The notes below the pieces were generated by a model. It was given only the letters and a program-made list of their open reading frames with translations. It had not been told where the DNA came from and searched no databases. A stretch of 64,000 nt of DNA, from contig CAKRNO010000001.1 of the NCBI GenBank assembly GCA_934371135.1, positions 62,001-126,000 of the forward strand. Direction: 5' to 3'. A program made the translations under genes and the position numbers. Positions within the stretch are counted from its first letter, which is position 1. Every line of letters begins with the position of its first letter. This document shows positions 39,621-47,292 of the stretch, in pieces. Source of the stretch: an uncultured Eubacteriales bacterium (GTDB taxonomy: Bacteria > Bacillota > Clostridia > Oscillospirales > CAG-272).

Positions 39621-40118
39621 ATGATCATTCTCGGTATTGACCCGGGATATGCCATCGTCGGCTGGGGTGTCATCGAGGTGCGCGGTGCCTCGTTCCGCCC
39701 GATTGCCTGCGGCGACATATCCACGCCGGCGAAGACAAGCCTATCGTCCAGACTGAAAACCATCTATGATGAGATGCGCCGTATCACGGAGAAGTATCAC
39801 CCGGAGCAGATGGCGATTGAGGAACTGTTTTTCAATACGAATATCACGACCGGTATCAAGGTGGCAGAAGCGCGTGGCGTTATTTTGCTCGCCGCCGAGG
39901 AGGCAGGCATACCTATCTTTGAATACACACCTCTCCAGGTCAAGCAGGCAGTTGTCGGCTACGGCCTCGCCGAGAAGAAACAGGTCATCGCTATGGTAAC
40001 AAACCTTCTGCGCCTGAAAAATCCGCCGAAGCCGGACGATACGGCAGACGCACTGGCGATCGCGCTCTGCCACGGGCAGGCAGCAGGGTCCGGGATCGCC
40101 GCCTATTTCAATCAATAA
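39621..40118 (+). CDS. ruvC: crossover junction endodeoxyribonuclease RuvC
   Basis: Resolves Holliday junctions. The 165-residue RNase H-fold nuclease has catalytic Asp7 (GIDPGYAIVGWG), Glu67 (MAIEELFF), Asp141 and Asp144 (DDTADALAIALCH), and the conserved QVKQAVVGYG loop. SD GGGAGG. Here it is separated from ruvAB by a divergent promoter region and leads the chain towards ecfA1. Confidence 0.97.
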   Translation: MIILGIDPGYAIVGWGVIEVRGASFRPIACGDISTPAKTSLSSRLKTIYDEMRRITEKYHPEQMAIEELFFNTNITTGIKVAEARGVILLAAEEAGIPIFEYTPLQVKQAVVGYGLAEKKQVIAMVTNLLRLKNPPKPDDTADALAIALCHGQAAGSGIAAYFNQ

Positions 40119-40131
40119 CGGAAGAAATACT

Positions 40132-41004
40132 ATGTGGATTTGTGAAAACTGGAAAGACTACGAGGTACTGGACACTTCTGCCGGAGAAAAACTGGAGCGA
40201 TGGGGACAATATACCCTCATCCGTCCTGACCCGCAGGTGATCTGGAATTCGGAAAAGACGCATCCGATGTGGCGCACGGCAGACGCCGCCTATCACCGTT
40301 CCCGCGCCGGTGGAGGCGCATGGGGGGAGAACCATCTGCCGGAGAGCTGGGTCATCCGGTACGGCGATCTGCGCTTCCGCGTGCGCCCGATGGGGTTCAA
40401 GCATACCGGGCTGTTCCCGGAGCAGGCGGCGAACTGGGATTGGTTCTCTGACCTGATCCGCAAGGCAGGCAGACCGATCAAGGTGCTTAACCTTTTTGCG
40501 TACACCGGCGGAGCAACCGTCGCGGCGGCAAAGGCGGGGGCATCCGTTTGCCATGTGGATGCCGCCAAGGGGATGGTGGCAGCGGCAAAAGAAAATGCAG
40601 CCCTCTCCGGGCTTTCCGAGGCACCGATCCGCTATATTGTGGATGACTGCCGCAAGTTTGTAGAACGCGAACTGCGCCGCGGCAACCGGTATGACGGGAT
40701 CATCATGGATCCGCCGTCCTATGGGCGCGGTCCGACAGGGGAAGTCTGGAAGATCGAGGAGAACATCGATGCACTCGTCGATCTCGTCAGCGGCGTTTTC
40801 AGCGATCGTCCGTTATTTTTCCTGCTTAATTCCTACACGACAGGATTGAGCGCCTCTGCCATGAAATATATTACAAAATTGCGTATCGGGACACGCCTCG
40901 GCGGTGTGACTGAAGCGGATGAACTCGGACTGCCCGTAGGGCACGACGGGTTCGCCCTGCCATGCGGCTCCAGCGTGCGCCATACGTTTGAAGGAACAGT
41001 ATGA
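40132..41004 (+). CDS. class I SAM-dependent methyltransferase (RlmI/RlmK-like, PF10672)
   Basis: The 290 residues have the MTase core of the 23S rRNA m5C/m2G-type family, with SAM motif I VLNLFAYTGGATVAAAKAG, a VDAAKGMVAAAKENA motif and the catalytic IIMDPPSYGRGP motif IV. The N-terminal part lacks an obvious PUA domain (IRYGDLRFRVRPMGFKHTGLFPEQAANWDW instead), so the exact RNA target is uncertain. It follows ruvC by 13 bases and overlaps ecfA1 by 4. Confidence 0.85.
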   Translation: MWICENWKDYEVLDTSAGEKLERWGQYTLIRPDPQVIWNSEKTHPMWRTADAAYHRSRAGGGAWGENHLPESWVIRYGDLRFRVRPMGFKHTGLFPEQAANWDWFSDLIRKAGRPIKVLNLFAYTGGATVAAAKAGASVCHVDAAKGMVAAAKENAALSGLSEAPIRYIVDDCRKFVERELRRGNRYDGIIMDPPSYGRGPTGEVWKIEENIDALVDLVSGVFSDRPLFFLLNSYTTGLSASAMKYITKLRIGTRLGGVTEADELGLPVGHDGFALPCGSSVRHTFEGTV

Positions 41005-41873
41005 CGGAAAAACTCATTGCGTGTGAGCACGTTTCGTTTGCTTACAACGCCGAGACGCCGAGTGACGCCATTCCTGCGGTCAAGGATGTTTCCTTTTCGC
41101 TCGGGCACGGCGAATATGTGGCGGTGCTCGGACATAACGGGTCAGGAAAGTCCACCCTCGCCAAACTTCTGAATATGATCCTGACGCCGGCGTCAGGCAG
41201 GCTCTTCATCAACGGTGTTGATACGACGGCGGCAGATTTCTCCGAGGATGACCTTTTCGAGGTACGTCGCCGTATCGGTATGGTCTTTCAGAACCCGGAC
41301 AACCAGCTGGTCGCGACCATTGTTGAGGAGGATGTTGCGTTCGGACCCGAGAACCTCGGGTTGCCTCGCGCGGAGATACGCCATCGGGTCGATGAGGCGC
41401 TCGCTGCCGTCGATATGACCGCATACGCCCACCACGCGACGCATAAGCTCTCCGGCGGGCAAAAGCAGCGTGTGGCGATCGCCGGTATGATTGCCATGAA
41501 GCCGGATTGTATCGTTTTTGATGAATCGACAGCCATGCTGGATCCCCGCGGTCGTCGGGAAGTGCTCGACACGATGGAGCGCCTTCACCGTGAGGATGGC
41601 TTGACCGTTGTGCACATTACACACTATATGGAGGAGGCGGCGCGTGCCGACCGCATCCTCGTCATGAATGACGGGGAACTGGTCATGGACGGGACCCCCC
41701 AGGAGATTTTTACGCAAGTGGAGCGGCTGCGCGGGCTCGGGCTCGAGGTGCCGCAGACGGTGGAGCTGCTGACGGACCTGCGGGCTGCCGGAATTGATGT
41801 GCCCACGGATGCTCTGACGGCGGACGCCTGCGTTGAGGCGATTATGGCTCGCCTCGGGGAGGTGACACCATGA
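41001..41873 (+). CDS. ecfA1: energy-coupling factor transporter ATPase EcfA1
   Basis: The 290-residue CbiO-type ATPase has Walker A GHNGSGKST (44-52), Q-loop QNPDNQ, signature LSGGQKQRVAIAG, Walker B CIVFDEST and the C-terminal EcfA dimerisation region. With EcfA2 and EcfT it forms the shared energising module for vitamin-binding S components, which are not encoded here. Coupled on both sides by ATGA overlaps. Confidence 0.95.
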   Translation: MTEKLIACEHVSFAYNAETPSDAIPAVKDVSFSLGHGEYVAVLGHNGSGKSTLAKLLNMILTPASGRLFINGVDTTAADFSEDDLFEVRRRIGMVFQNPDNQLVATIVEEDVAFGPENLGLPRAEIRHRVDEALAAVDMTAYAHHATHKLSGGQKQRVAIAGMIAMKPDCIVFDESTAMLDPRGRREVLDTMERLHREDGLTVVHITHYMEEAARADRILVMNDGELVMDGTPQEIFTQVERLRGLGLEVPQTVELLTDLRAAGIDVPTDALTADACVEAIMARLGEVTP

Positions 41874-42733
41874 CGATCCTGGAAGTATCTCATGTAACGC
41901 ACACCTACGGAAGGGGAACCCCCTTTAAGACCGAGGCGCTGCATGACGTCAGCGTCAGCTTTGAACGCGGGCTCATCACGGGGCTCATCGGTCATACGGG
42001 CAGTGGTAAATCCACGCTCGTGCAAATGTTGAACGGCTTGATCAAGCCGGATGAGGGCGAGGTACGGCTGGACGGGGCAAACATCTGGGAGAAGCCGAAG
42101 GAAATCCGCTCGGTCCGCTTCCGCGTCGGGCTCGTCATGCAGTATCCGGAATACCAACTGTTTGATGAGACGGTGGAGCGGGACATCGGCTTTGCTCCAC
42201 GCAATCAGGGGTTGGATGAAGCCGCTGTGCGCCAGCGCGTCGAAGAAGCGGCGGACTTCGTCGGACTCACCCGCGAAATGCTCGCAAAATCGCCGTTCGA
42301 TCTCTCGGGCGGGCAGAAGCGCCGCGCCGCGATCGCCGGCATCCTCGCCATGCATCCGGATGTACTGGTGCTTGACGAACCTGCGGCAGGACTGGACCCC
42401 CGCGGCAGGCGTGAGATCCTCGGCGGTCTGACCCGTTTCCGCGATGAGACGGGCACGACGGTGATTCTCGTCTCGCACAGCATGGAGGATATGGCGACAT
42501 ACTGCGACCGCGTTGTAGTAATGAACCGGGGGGAAGTGTTTGCCACGGGAACAACGGAGGAGGTATTTGCCCGCGCGGAGGAGCTCTCCGCTGTCGGCCT
42601 GGATATCCCGCAGATCTCTCACGTTGCACAGGGGCTCATCGCACGCGGTGTACCGCTGAAAGGGAAACTCTATACGGTTGCAGGAGTGCGGGATGCACTT
42701 CTGCCGCTGCTCGGCGGGGAGGTGAAGCCGTGA
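41870..42733 (+). CDS. ecfA2: energy-coupling factor transporter ATPase EcfA2
   Basis: The 287-residue second ATPase has Walker A GHTGSGKST (41-49), the QYPEYQLFDETVERDI segment typical of EcfA2, signature LSGGQKRRAAIAG, Walker B VLVLDEPAAGLDPRGR and the H-loop SHSMED. The ecfA1-ecfA2-ecfT-truA order is conserved in Firmicutes, where it usually follows rplQ. Here it follows ruvC and a methyltransferase. Confidence 0.95.
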   Translation: MTILEVSHVTHTYGRGTPFKTEALHDVSVSFERGLITGLIGHTGSGKSTLVQMLNGLIKPDEGEVRLDGANIWEKPKEIRSVRFRVGLVMQYPEYQLFDETVERDIGFAPRNQGLDEAAVRQRVEEAADFVGLTREMLAKSPFDLSGGQKRRAAIAGILAMHPDVLVLDEPAAGLDPRGRREILGGLTRFRDETGTTVILVSHSMEDMATYCDRVVVMNRGEVFATGTTEEVFARAEELSAVGLDIPQISHVAQGLIARGVPLKGKLYTVAGVRDALLPLLGGEVKP

Positions 42734-43566
42734 AAACGGAAATGACTCTCGGTCAGTTTTTCCCCGGCCGTTCACTTCTGCATCGATTGGATCCGCGCAT
42801 CAAAATTCTGCTCGCGATCGCGTATATCGTTGCCATTTTCCTGTGTCGGTATGTGCTCACCTACGCGCTCATCCTGCTCTTTACCTGCTTTTTGATTGCA
42901 ATCAGCGGGATACCGCTACGCACTGTGCTTCGCAGTTTGCGCCCAATCGTCATCATTCTGCTGATCACGTCGCTCATCAATATATTGATGACGGGCGGGG
43001 AACACATCGTGTTTGAGTGGAAGTTCATCCATATTTATCGGGAGGGACTGTGGCGTGCCCTTTTCATGGCGGTGCGTGTCATCCTGCTCGTGATTTCCGC
43101 GAGTCTGCTCCTGACCTATACTACCTCTCCGATCGATCTGACGGACGCGATCGAGTCACTCCTGACACCGCTCAAATGGTTGCATATACCCGTACACGAA
43201 TTTGCAATGATGATGTCCATTGCGTTGCGCTTCATACCAACGCTCATCGAGGAGACAGAGCGCATTATGAATGCCCAGAAGTCGCGCGGCTCCGACCTCT
43301 CGACTGGTGGGCTTGTTAAACGGGCACGCGCATTGATTCCTATTATTGTACCGCTCTTTATTTCTGCGTTCCAACGGGCGCTTGATCTTGCTACGGCGAT
43401 GGAATGCCGTTGCTATCGCGGCGGCAAAGGGAGAACGCGCCTCAAGGCATATCATCTTCACGCCTGTGATTTCGTCATGCCGGTGCTGTTTGCTGTTTTG
43501 ATCGTTGCTATCTGTCTTGGGAACCGTTATCTGCCCGAACTCATCGGCTGGGGGTATGTTTCTTGA
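42730..43566 (+). CDS. ecfT: energy-coupling factor transmembrane protein EcfT
   Basis: The 278-residue membrane scaffold has an N-terminal FFPGRSLLHRLDPRIKILL signature and several hydrophobic helices. The two coupling-helix motifs that contact the ATPases are visible as AQKSRGSDL and AMECRCYRGG. It serves any S component made elsewhere (group II ECF). Overlaps ecfA2 (4 bases) and truA (4 bases, TTGA). Confidence 0.93.
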   Translation: MKTEMTLGQFFPGRSLLHRLDPRIKILLAIAYIVAIFLCRYVLTYALILLFTCFLIAISGIPLRTVLRSLRPIVIILLITSLINILMTGGEHIVFEWKFIHIYREGLWRALFMAVRVILLVISASLLLTYTTSPIDLTDAIESLLTPLKWLHIPVHEFAMMMSIALRFIPTLIEETERIMNAQKSRGSDLSTGGLVKRARALIPIIVPLFISAFQRALDLATAMECRCYRGGKGRTRLKAYHLHACDFVMPVLFAVLIVAICLGNRYLPELIGWGYVS

Positions 43567-44315
43567 AGTACTTTATGCATCTTGCGTATCTCGGCACCGA
43601 TTTCTGCGGCTCGCAGATACAGCCGAATGTGCGGACGGTGCAGGGCGTCCTGAACGATGCTTTCACGGCATTATTTGGGGTGGCCTGCCGCGTCACGTCA
43701 TGCTCCCGTACAGACAGCGGTGTGCACGCGGTTGCAGCCGCGTTGACTGTAGAACTGCCAGGAGGGGTCATTCCGATCCCGCCGGAAAAACTGGCGCTGG
43801 CTATGCAGAGCCACCTCCCGGCGGATGTTTCGGTGTTTGATGTAGAGATACGACCGGACACATTTCATGTACGTCACGATGTGGTAGAAAAGGAATACCA
43901 GTATCGTATCTGTAACCGCGCGGTGCGCGATCCGTTTTCGGCGGGCAGGGCGTGGTTTTTCCCGCGCCATCTCGATAGCACCGCAATTGAACGTATGAAT
44001 ACTGCCGCCGGGCATCTCGTCGGGGAGCATGATTTCGCCGCTTTTCAGGCGCAGGGGTCACCGGTAGCGACGACGGTGCGGCGCATCACCTACTGCGAGG
44101 TACATCGGGACGGGGATGAGGTCCTGATCACTGTCCGCGCCGACGGCTTTTTATACAATATGGTGCGGATTATCGTCGGGACACTGGTCGATGTTGGCAT
44201 CGGGCGCACCGAGCCCGGAGAGATTCCCACCATCCTGCGATCCTGCGACAGGACGCGGGCGGGGATGACAGCGCCGCCGGAGGGGCTCTACCTTCATCGC
44301 GTTTTTTACAATTAA
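43563..44315 (+). CDS. truA: tRNA pseudouridine synthase A
   Basis: Makes pseudouridine at tRNA positions 38-40. The 250 residues show YLGTDFCGSQIQPNVRTVQGVLNDA, catalytic Asp51 in CSRTDSGVHA, the DFAAFQAQGSP block and FLYNMVRIIVGTLVDVG. The start appears to be TTG at 43563, overlapping the ecfT stop as TTGA. The next ATG (43575) would remove the conserved N-terminal lysine and first residues of strand 1. A GGGGGT motif lies 8 bases upstream of the TTG. A terminator at 44404-44430 ends the operon. Confidence 0.94.
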   Translation: MKYFMHLAYLGTDFCGSQIQPNVRTVQGVLNDAFTALFGVACRVTSCSRTDSGVHAVAAALTVELPGGVIPIPPEKLALAMQSHLPADVSVFDVEIRPDTFHVRHDVVEKEYQYRICNRAVRDPFSAGRAWFFPRHLDSTAIERMNTAAGHLVGEHDFAAFQAQGSPVATTVRRITYCEVHRDGDEVLITVRADGFLYNMVRIIVGTLVDVGIGRTEPGEIPTILRSCDRTRAGMTAPPEGLYLHRVFYN

Positions 44316-44352
44316 TCTGTATGTTTCACAGGAATTACCGAAAAACTCCCTA

Positions 44353-44381
44353 TTGAAAAATCCGTTTCCGTTCGATACTAA
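44353..44381 (+). promoter_or_regulatory. possible promoter of the class A PBP gene
   Basis: -35 TTGAAA (44353-44358), 17-base spacer, -10-like TACTAA (44376-44381); a further TAGTAT lies just after. Moderate match only. Confidence 0.4.
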
Positions 44382-44403
44382 TGATAGTATTAAGCGGAGG
44401 CAG

Positions 44404-44430
44404 AGAGCCGCTCACGCGGCTCTTTTTATT
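44404..44430 (+). terminator. terminator hairpin in front of the PBP start codon
   Basis: 8-bp stem AGAGCCGC / GCGGCTCT with loop TCAC followed by TTTTATT. It terminates the ecf-truA operon or acts as an attenuator in the PBP leader; it ends three bases before the ATG at 44434. Confidence 0.8.
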
Positions 44431-44433
44431 AGG

Positions 44434-46743
44434 ATGAAACGAAAAAAAGATGCGGGGGAGCGGCACGCTAAAAAAATAGTTTTGCGGGTATTGCTTGTGG
44501 TCGCCATTCTCCTTCTGGCTGCGATCCTGACGGGGGTCGGTGTCGTTGCCTATGTGGCGGTTACGCTGGATTCAGACGAGGATATGGCAGTGATGGAGGC
44601 AATGCGTGGTTCGCGCACGACGCGCATTTGGGCGCCGAAGCGGGGCGCTACCGGAGAGGAGATCGTCGCCGAGAATTATTCTCCGGTTGAGTACGATATT
44701 TTATACGGGGATGAGAATATGGTGTGGGCAGATACCAGCGAGATCCCCGATTTGCTCAAAAATGCTTTTGTAGCGATTGAGGATCAGCGCTTCTATCAGC
44801 ATCGGGGCGTCGACTGGCGCCGGACTGGAAAAGCGACACTTAATTATATCTTTCGTTTTGAGCCGCAGTTCGGTGGCTCCACCATTACCCAGCAGCTGAT
44901 CAAAAACGTGCATGGAGAAAAGGATGTCAGCGCTATGCGGAAGCTGAAGGAGATCATCCGTGCGCGTCGCCTCGAGAAGGCGTACAGCAAAGAGGAGATC
45001 CTGACGTATTACCTCAATATTGTACCGCTCGGTCATCAATGCACCGGCGTGAAATCCGCGGCGCGGTATTACTTTGGAAAAACACCGGACGACCTGACGG
45101 CGGCAGAGTGTGCCGCTCTCGCCGCCATCACCAATGCGCCGGCTTACTATGAGCCGCAGGGACACCCTGACAATAATAAAAAGAGACGTGACCTGGTTTT
45201 GGATGCCATGCACCAAAACGGATATCTGGACGAGGAAAGCTATCGGACAGCCAAGGACACAGATCTTGTGCTCGACGTGACAGACCCCGTCTATACCAAA
45301 CGTTCCAGAGGGTGGTATACCGAGACGGTGGCGGCAGATGTCATTGCCGATCTGCAAAAGGAACGGGGGCTCACGAAATCCGCAGCAACCGCTCTTGTGT
45401 ATCGGGGAGGACTGGATATCTATGCTTTGGTGGATCCTACCGTGCAGTCGGTGATGGAAAAGTATTTCAGTGATGAGAGCAATTTCACAGTGGACGGGCA
45501 CCGCATACAGGGAGGGATGGTCATTTGCCACCCCGAGACCGGCGACATTCTCGGCATCATCGGCGGTGTCGGAGAGAAACGGGGATCCCTTTTGTTCAAC
45601 CGCGCGACGGATGGCTACTACCAGCCCGGCTCCGCGCTGAAACCCGTCGCGCTGTATGGTCCTGCTCTGGAGCGGAACCTCATCACATACAGTACTGTTT
45701 TTGAGGATCTGCCGGGAGAAACCGAAAGCGGTGTGTGGCCGCACAACAGCCCGAGTGTTTACCAGGGGCGCATAACGGTGGCTGAAGCACTCGCAAAATC
45801 CAAGAACACGGTTGCTGTACAGCTCTACGGGCTCCTGGGGAAAACGGAGATATACCGATATCTGCGGGACACCGCCGGTTTTTCTGGGCTTGTACGGGGG
45901 GAGAACGGAAAAACAGATCTCGGCGCCGCACCGCTTGCTTTGGGGCAGCTGACAAAGGGTGTCACGGTACGGGAACTGACGGGCGCCTATACCGGTTTCG
46001 CCGCGGGAGGGGAGCAGGCAGAGACCCGCTCTTATGTCGCCGTTTTTGACACGCGCGGAGAGCTCCTCCTGCGAAAGGATGTACAAAAAAAGCGAGTGAT
46101 GAGCGAGGAGACCGCCTATATTCTCTCGGAAATGCTCTCCGGGGTGGTCGATCACGGGACGGCGCACCGTATTACGCTGGATGAGCTGGTTGCTACGGCG
46201 GGGAAGACGGGGACCTCCGGTATGGACAAGGACAAATGGTTTGTCGGCTATACGCCGTCCTATGTCGCAGGGATCCGCATCGGATATGATGACCCCGAGC
46301 CTTTGCCGGGCGGTACAAGCCTTCATCTTGCCGCCTGGGATACGATCATGCATGAGCTGTACCGACGGGAGGATACTGCCGGAGAAGAGACTTCGTTCAA
46401 GATACCGGAGGGGGTGCGCCGCGTCGAATACTGCATGGACAGCGGACTTGTGCCGACGGATGCCTGCCGAAGTGAATTGCGTGGCAGTCGCGTCGGCGTG
46501 GGGGTATATAAAGCGGACTTTGTCCCGCTGGAGACGTGCGATGCGCACACCACCGCACATTACGATATCCTTACCGAAACGTACGGTCTTGGCGAGGGAG
46601 ATCCGGAGACGTCCCTGAATTTCCATGTGCTCTATTTACCGCGGCGCGCGGTCCCCTCGGGCATCACGCCTCAGGATGCGGAATATGAATTCGGACAGAT
46701 TATAAAAGAGTACGACGAGGCGTCCTCAAAGGCACCCGAATAA
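44434..46743 (+). CDS. class A penicillin-binding protein (PBP1A/2c-type)
   Basis: Bifunctional peptidoglycan glycosyltransferase/transpeptidase, 769 residues. It has a basic cytosolic tail and a membrane anchor at about 15-45. The GT51 domain has catalytic Glu116 in EDQRFYQHRGVD, GGSTITQQL and RKLKEIIRARRLE. The transpeptidase domain has Ser400-x-x-Lys (GSALKP), SKN and Lys591-Thr-Gly-Thr. The C-terminal extension is acidic. An in-frame TTG at 44353 would extend it by 27 residues, but through a terminator hairpin, so I use ATG 44434. That ATG has only AGG adjacent; the better GGAGG (44396-44400) lies on the far side of the hairpin. Confidence 0.93.
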   Translation: MKRKKDAGERHAKKIVLRVLLVVAILLLAAILTGVGVVAYVAVTLDSDEDMAVMEAMRGSRTTRIWAPKRGATGEEIVAENYSPVEYDILYGDENMVWADTSEIPDLLKNAFVAIEDQRFYQHRGVDWRRTGKATLNYIFRFEPQFGGSTITQQLIKNVHGEKDVSAMRKLKEIIRARRLEKAYSKEEILTYYLNIVPLGHQCTGVKSAARYYFGKTPDDLTAAECAALAAITNAPAYYEPQGHPDNNKKRRDLVLDAMHQNGYLDEESYRTAKDTDLVLDVTDPVYTKRSRGWYTETVAADVIADLQKERGLTKSAATALVYRGGLDIYALVDPTVQSVMEKYFSDESNFTVDGHRIQGGMVICHPETGDILGIIGGVGEKRGSLLFNRATDGYYQPGSALKPVALYGPALERNLITYSTVFEDLPGETESGVWPHNSPSVYQGRITVAEALAKSKNTVAVQLYGLLGKTEIYRYLRDTAGFSGLVRGENGKTDLGAAPLALGQLTKGVTVRELTGAYTGFAAGGEQAETRSYVAVFDTRGELLLRKDVQKKRVMSEETAYILSEMLSGVVDHGTAHRITLDELVATAGKTGTSGMDKDKWFVGYTPSYVAGIRIGYDDPEPLPGGTSLHLAAWDTIMHELYRREDTAGEETSFKIPEGVRRVEYCMDSGLVPTDACRSELRGSRVGVGVYKADFVPLETCDAHTTAHYDILTETYGLGEGDPETSLNFHVLYLPRRAVPSGITPQDAEYEFGQIIKEYDEASSKAPE

Positions 46744-46764
46744 TTGTAACTAAATCATGAAACT

Positions 46765-46796
46765 AATGTCCCGCCTCTTGACAGAGGCGGGACATT
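46765..46796. other. 13-bp perfect inverted repeat whose 6-base loop is the -35 box
   Basis: AATGTCCCGCCTC (46765-46777) and GAGGCGGGACATT (46784-46796) flank TTGACA exactly. No T-run follows, so it does not look like an intrinsic terminator for the PBP gene. Confidence 0.85.
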
Positions 46797-46806
46797 CCGA
46801 TATAAT
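46778..46806 (+). promoter_or_regulatory. consensus promoter of the marR-ABC exporter operon
   Basis: Perfect -35 TTGACA (46778-46783), 17-base spacer, perfect -10 TATAAT (46801-46806). Confidence 0.85.
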
Positions 46807-46807
46807 C

Positions 46808-46821
46808 GTTAGCGTGCTAAC
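46808..46821. promoter_or_regulatory. probable MarR operator
   Basis: GTTAGC-GT-GCTAAC, a 6+6 inverted repeat one base after the -10 box and over the predicted start site, where a bound MarR dimer would block transcription. The GTTAGC half-site is of the kind seen in MarR-type operators in Gram-positives; assignment to the adjacent regulator is inference. Confidence 0.65.
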
Positions 46822-46841
46822 TAAAAGGAGAAACGTATAGT

Positions 46842-47291
46842 ATGAAAGAACGGTATGACCGGTTGCGGGAAACCGTGGATCGGATGATAGAGACGGATCG
46901 TCTGCACCGCGCGGTCTGTGACAGGGAACTGTCGGAAATCGGGCTCCATCGCGCGCAGCACAGGATGCTGATGCACCTGTATTTTTGCGGCGACGTTGCT
47001 TCACAGCGGGAACTTGCCAGGGCGCTTGCCATCACACCTGCGGTGGTGACGGTGACGCTGCGGAAGCTGGAGACGGCGGGATACGTGCGCCGGTCGGCGG
47101 CGCCTGAGGATAATCGACAGCTCGGGGTTGAGCTGACCGATGCGGGGCGTTCGGTCGTGCAACGCACAAAGAGCATTCTGGATCGTGTGGACACGGTAAT
47201 GTTTGAGAGCTTCTCGGAGGAGGAGCTGGACATCGCGCGCGCATTTTATGAGCGCATGAAAGACAATCTCGGAAAGATCGGGGGTAATTGA
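46842..47291 (+). CDS. MarR-family transcriptional regulator
   Basis: The 149-residue winged-helix protein has HRAQHRMLMHLYFCGDVASQRELARALAITPAVVTVTLRKLETAGYVRRSAAPEDNRQLGVELTDAG, the MarR HTH and wing. Flanking helices form the dimer. AAGGAG precedes the start. It heads an operon with two ABC exporter half-transporters, the usual arrangement for ligand-induced efflux control, and an operator-like palindrome overlies its promoter. Confidence 0.92.
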   Translation: MKERYDRLRETVDRMIETDRLHRAVCDRELSEIGLHRAQHRMLMHLYFCGDVASQRELARALAITPAVVTVTLRKLETAGYVRRSAAPEDNRQLGVELTDAGRSVVQRTKSILDRVDTVMFESFSEEELDIARAFYERMKDNLGKIGGN

Positions 47292-47292
47292 C

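Noticed and set aside
44353..44433. 27-codon N-terminal extension of the PBP from a TTG
   Set aside because: It would translate through a terminator hairpin and adds residues not typical of PBP N-termini; TTGAAA here is better read as a -35 box.
44701..46626. 641-codon minus-strand ORF opposite the PBP gene
   Set aside because: The PBP has all catalytic motifs in frame; the antisense frame has biased, non-protein-like composition and no expression signals.
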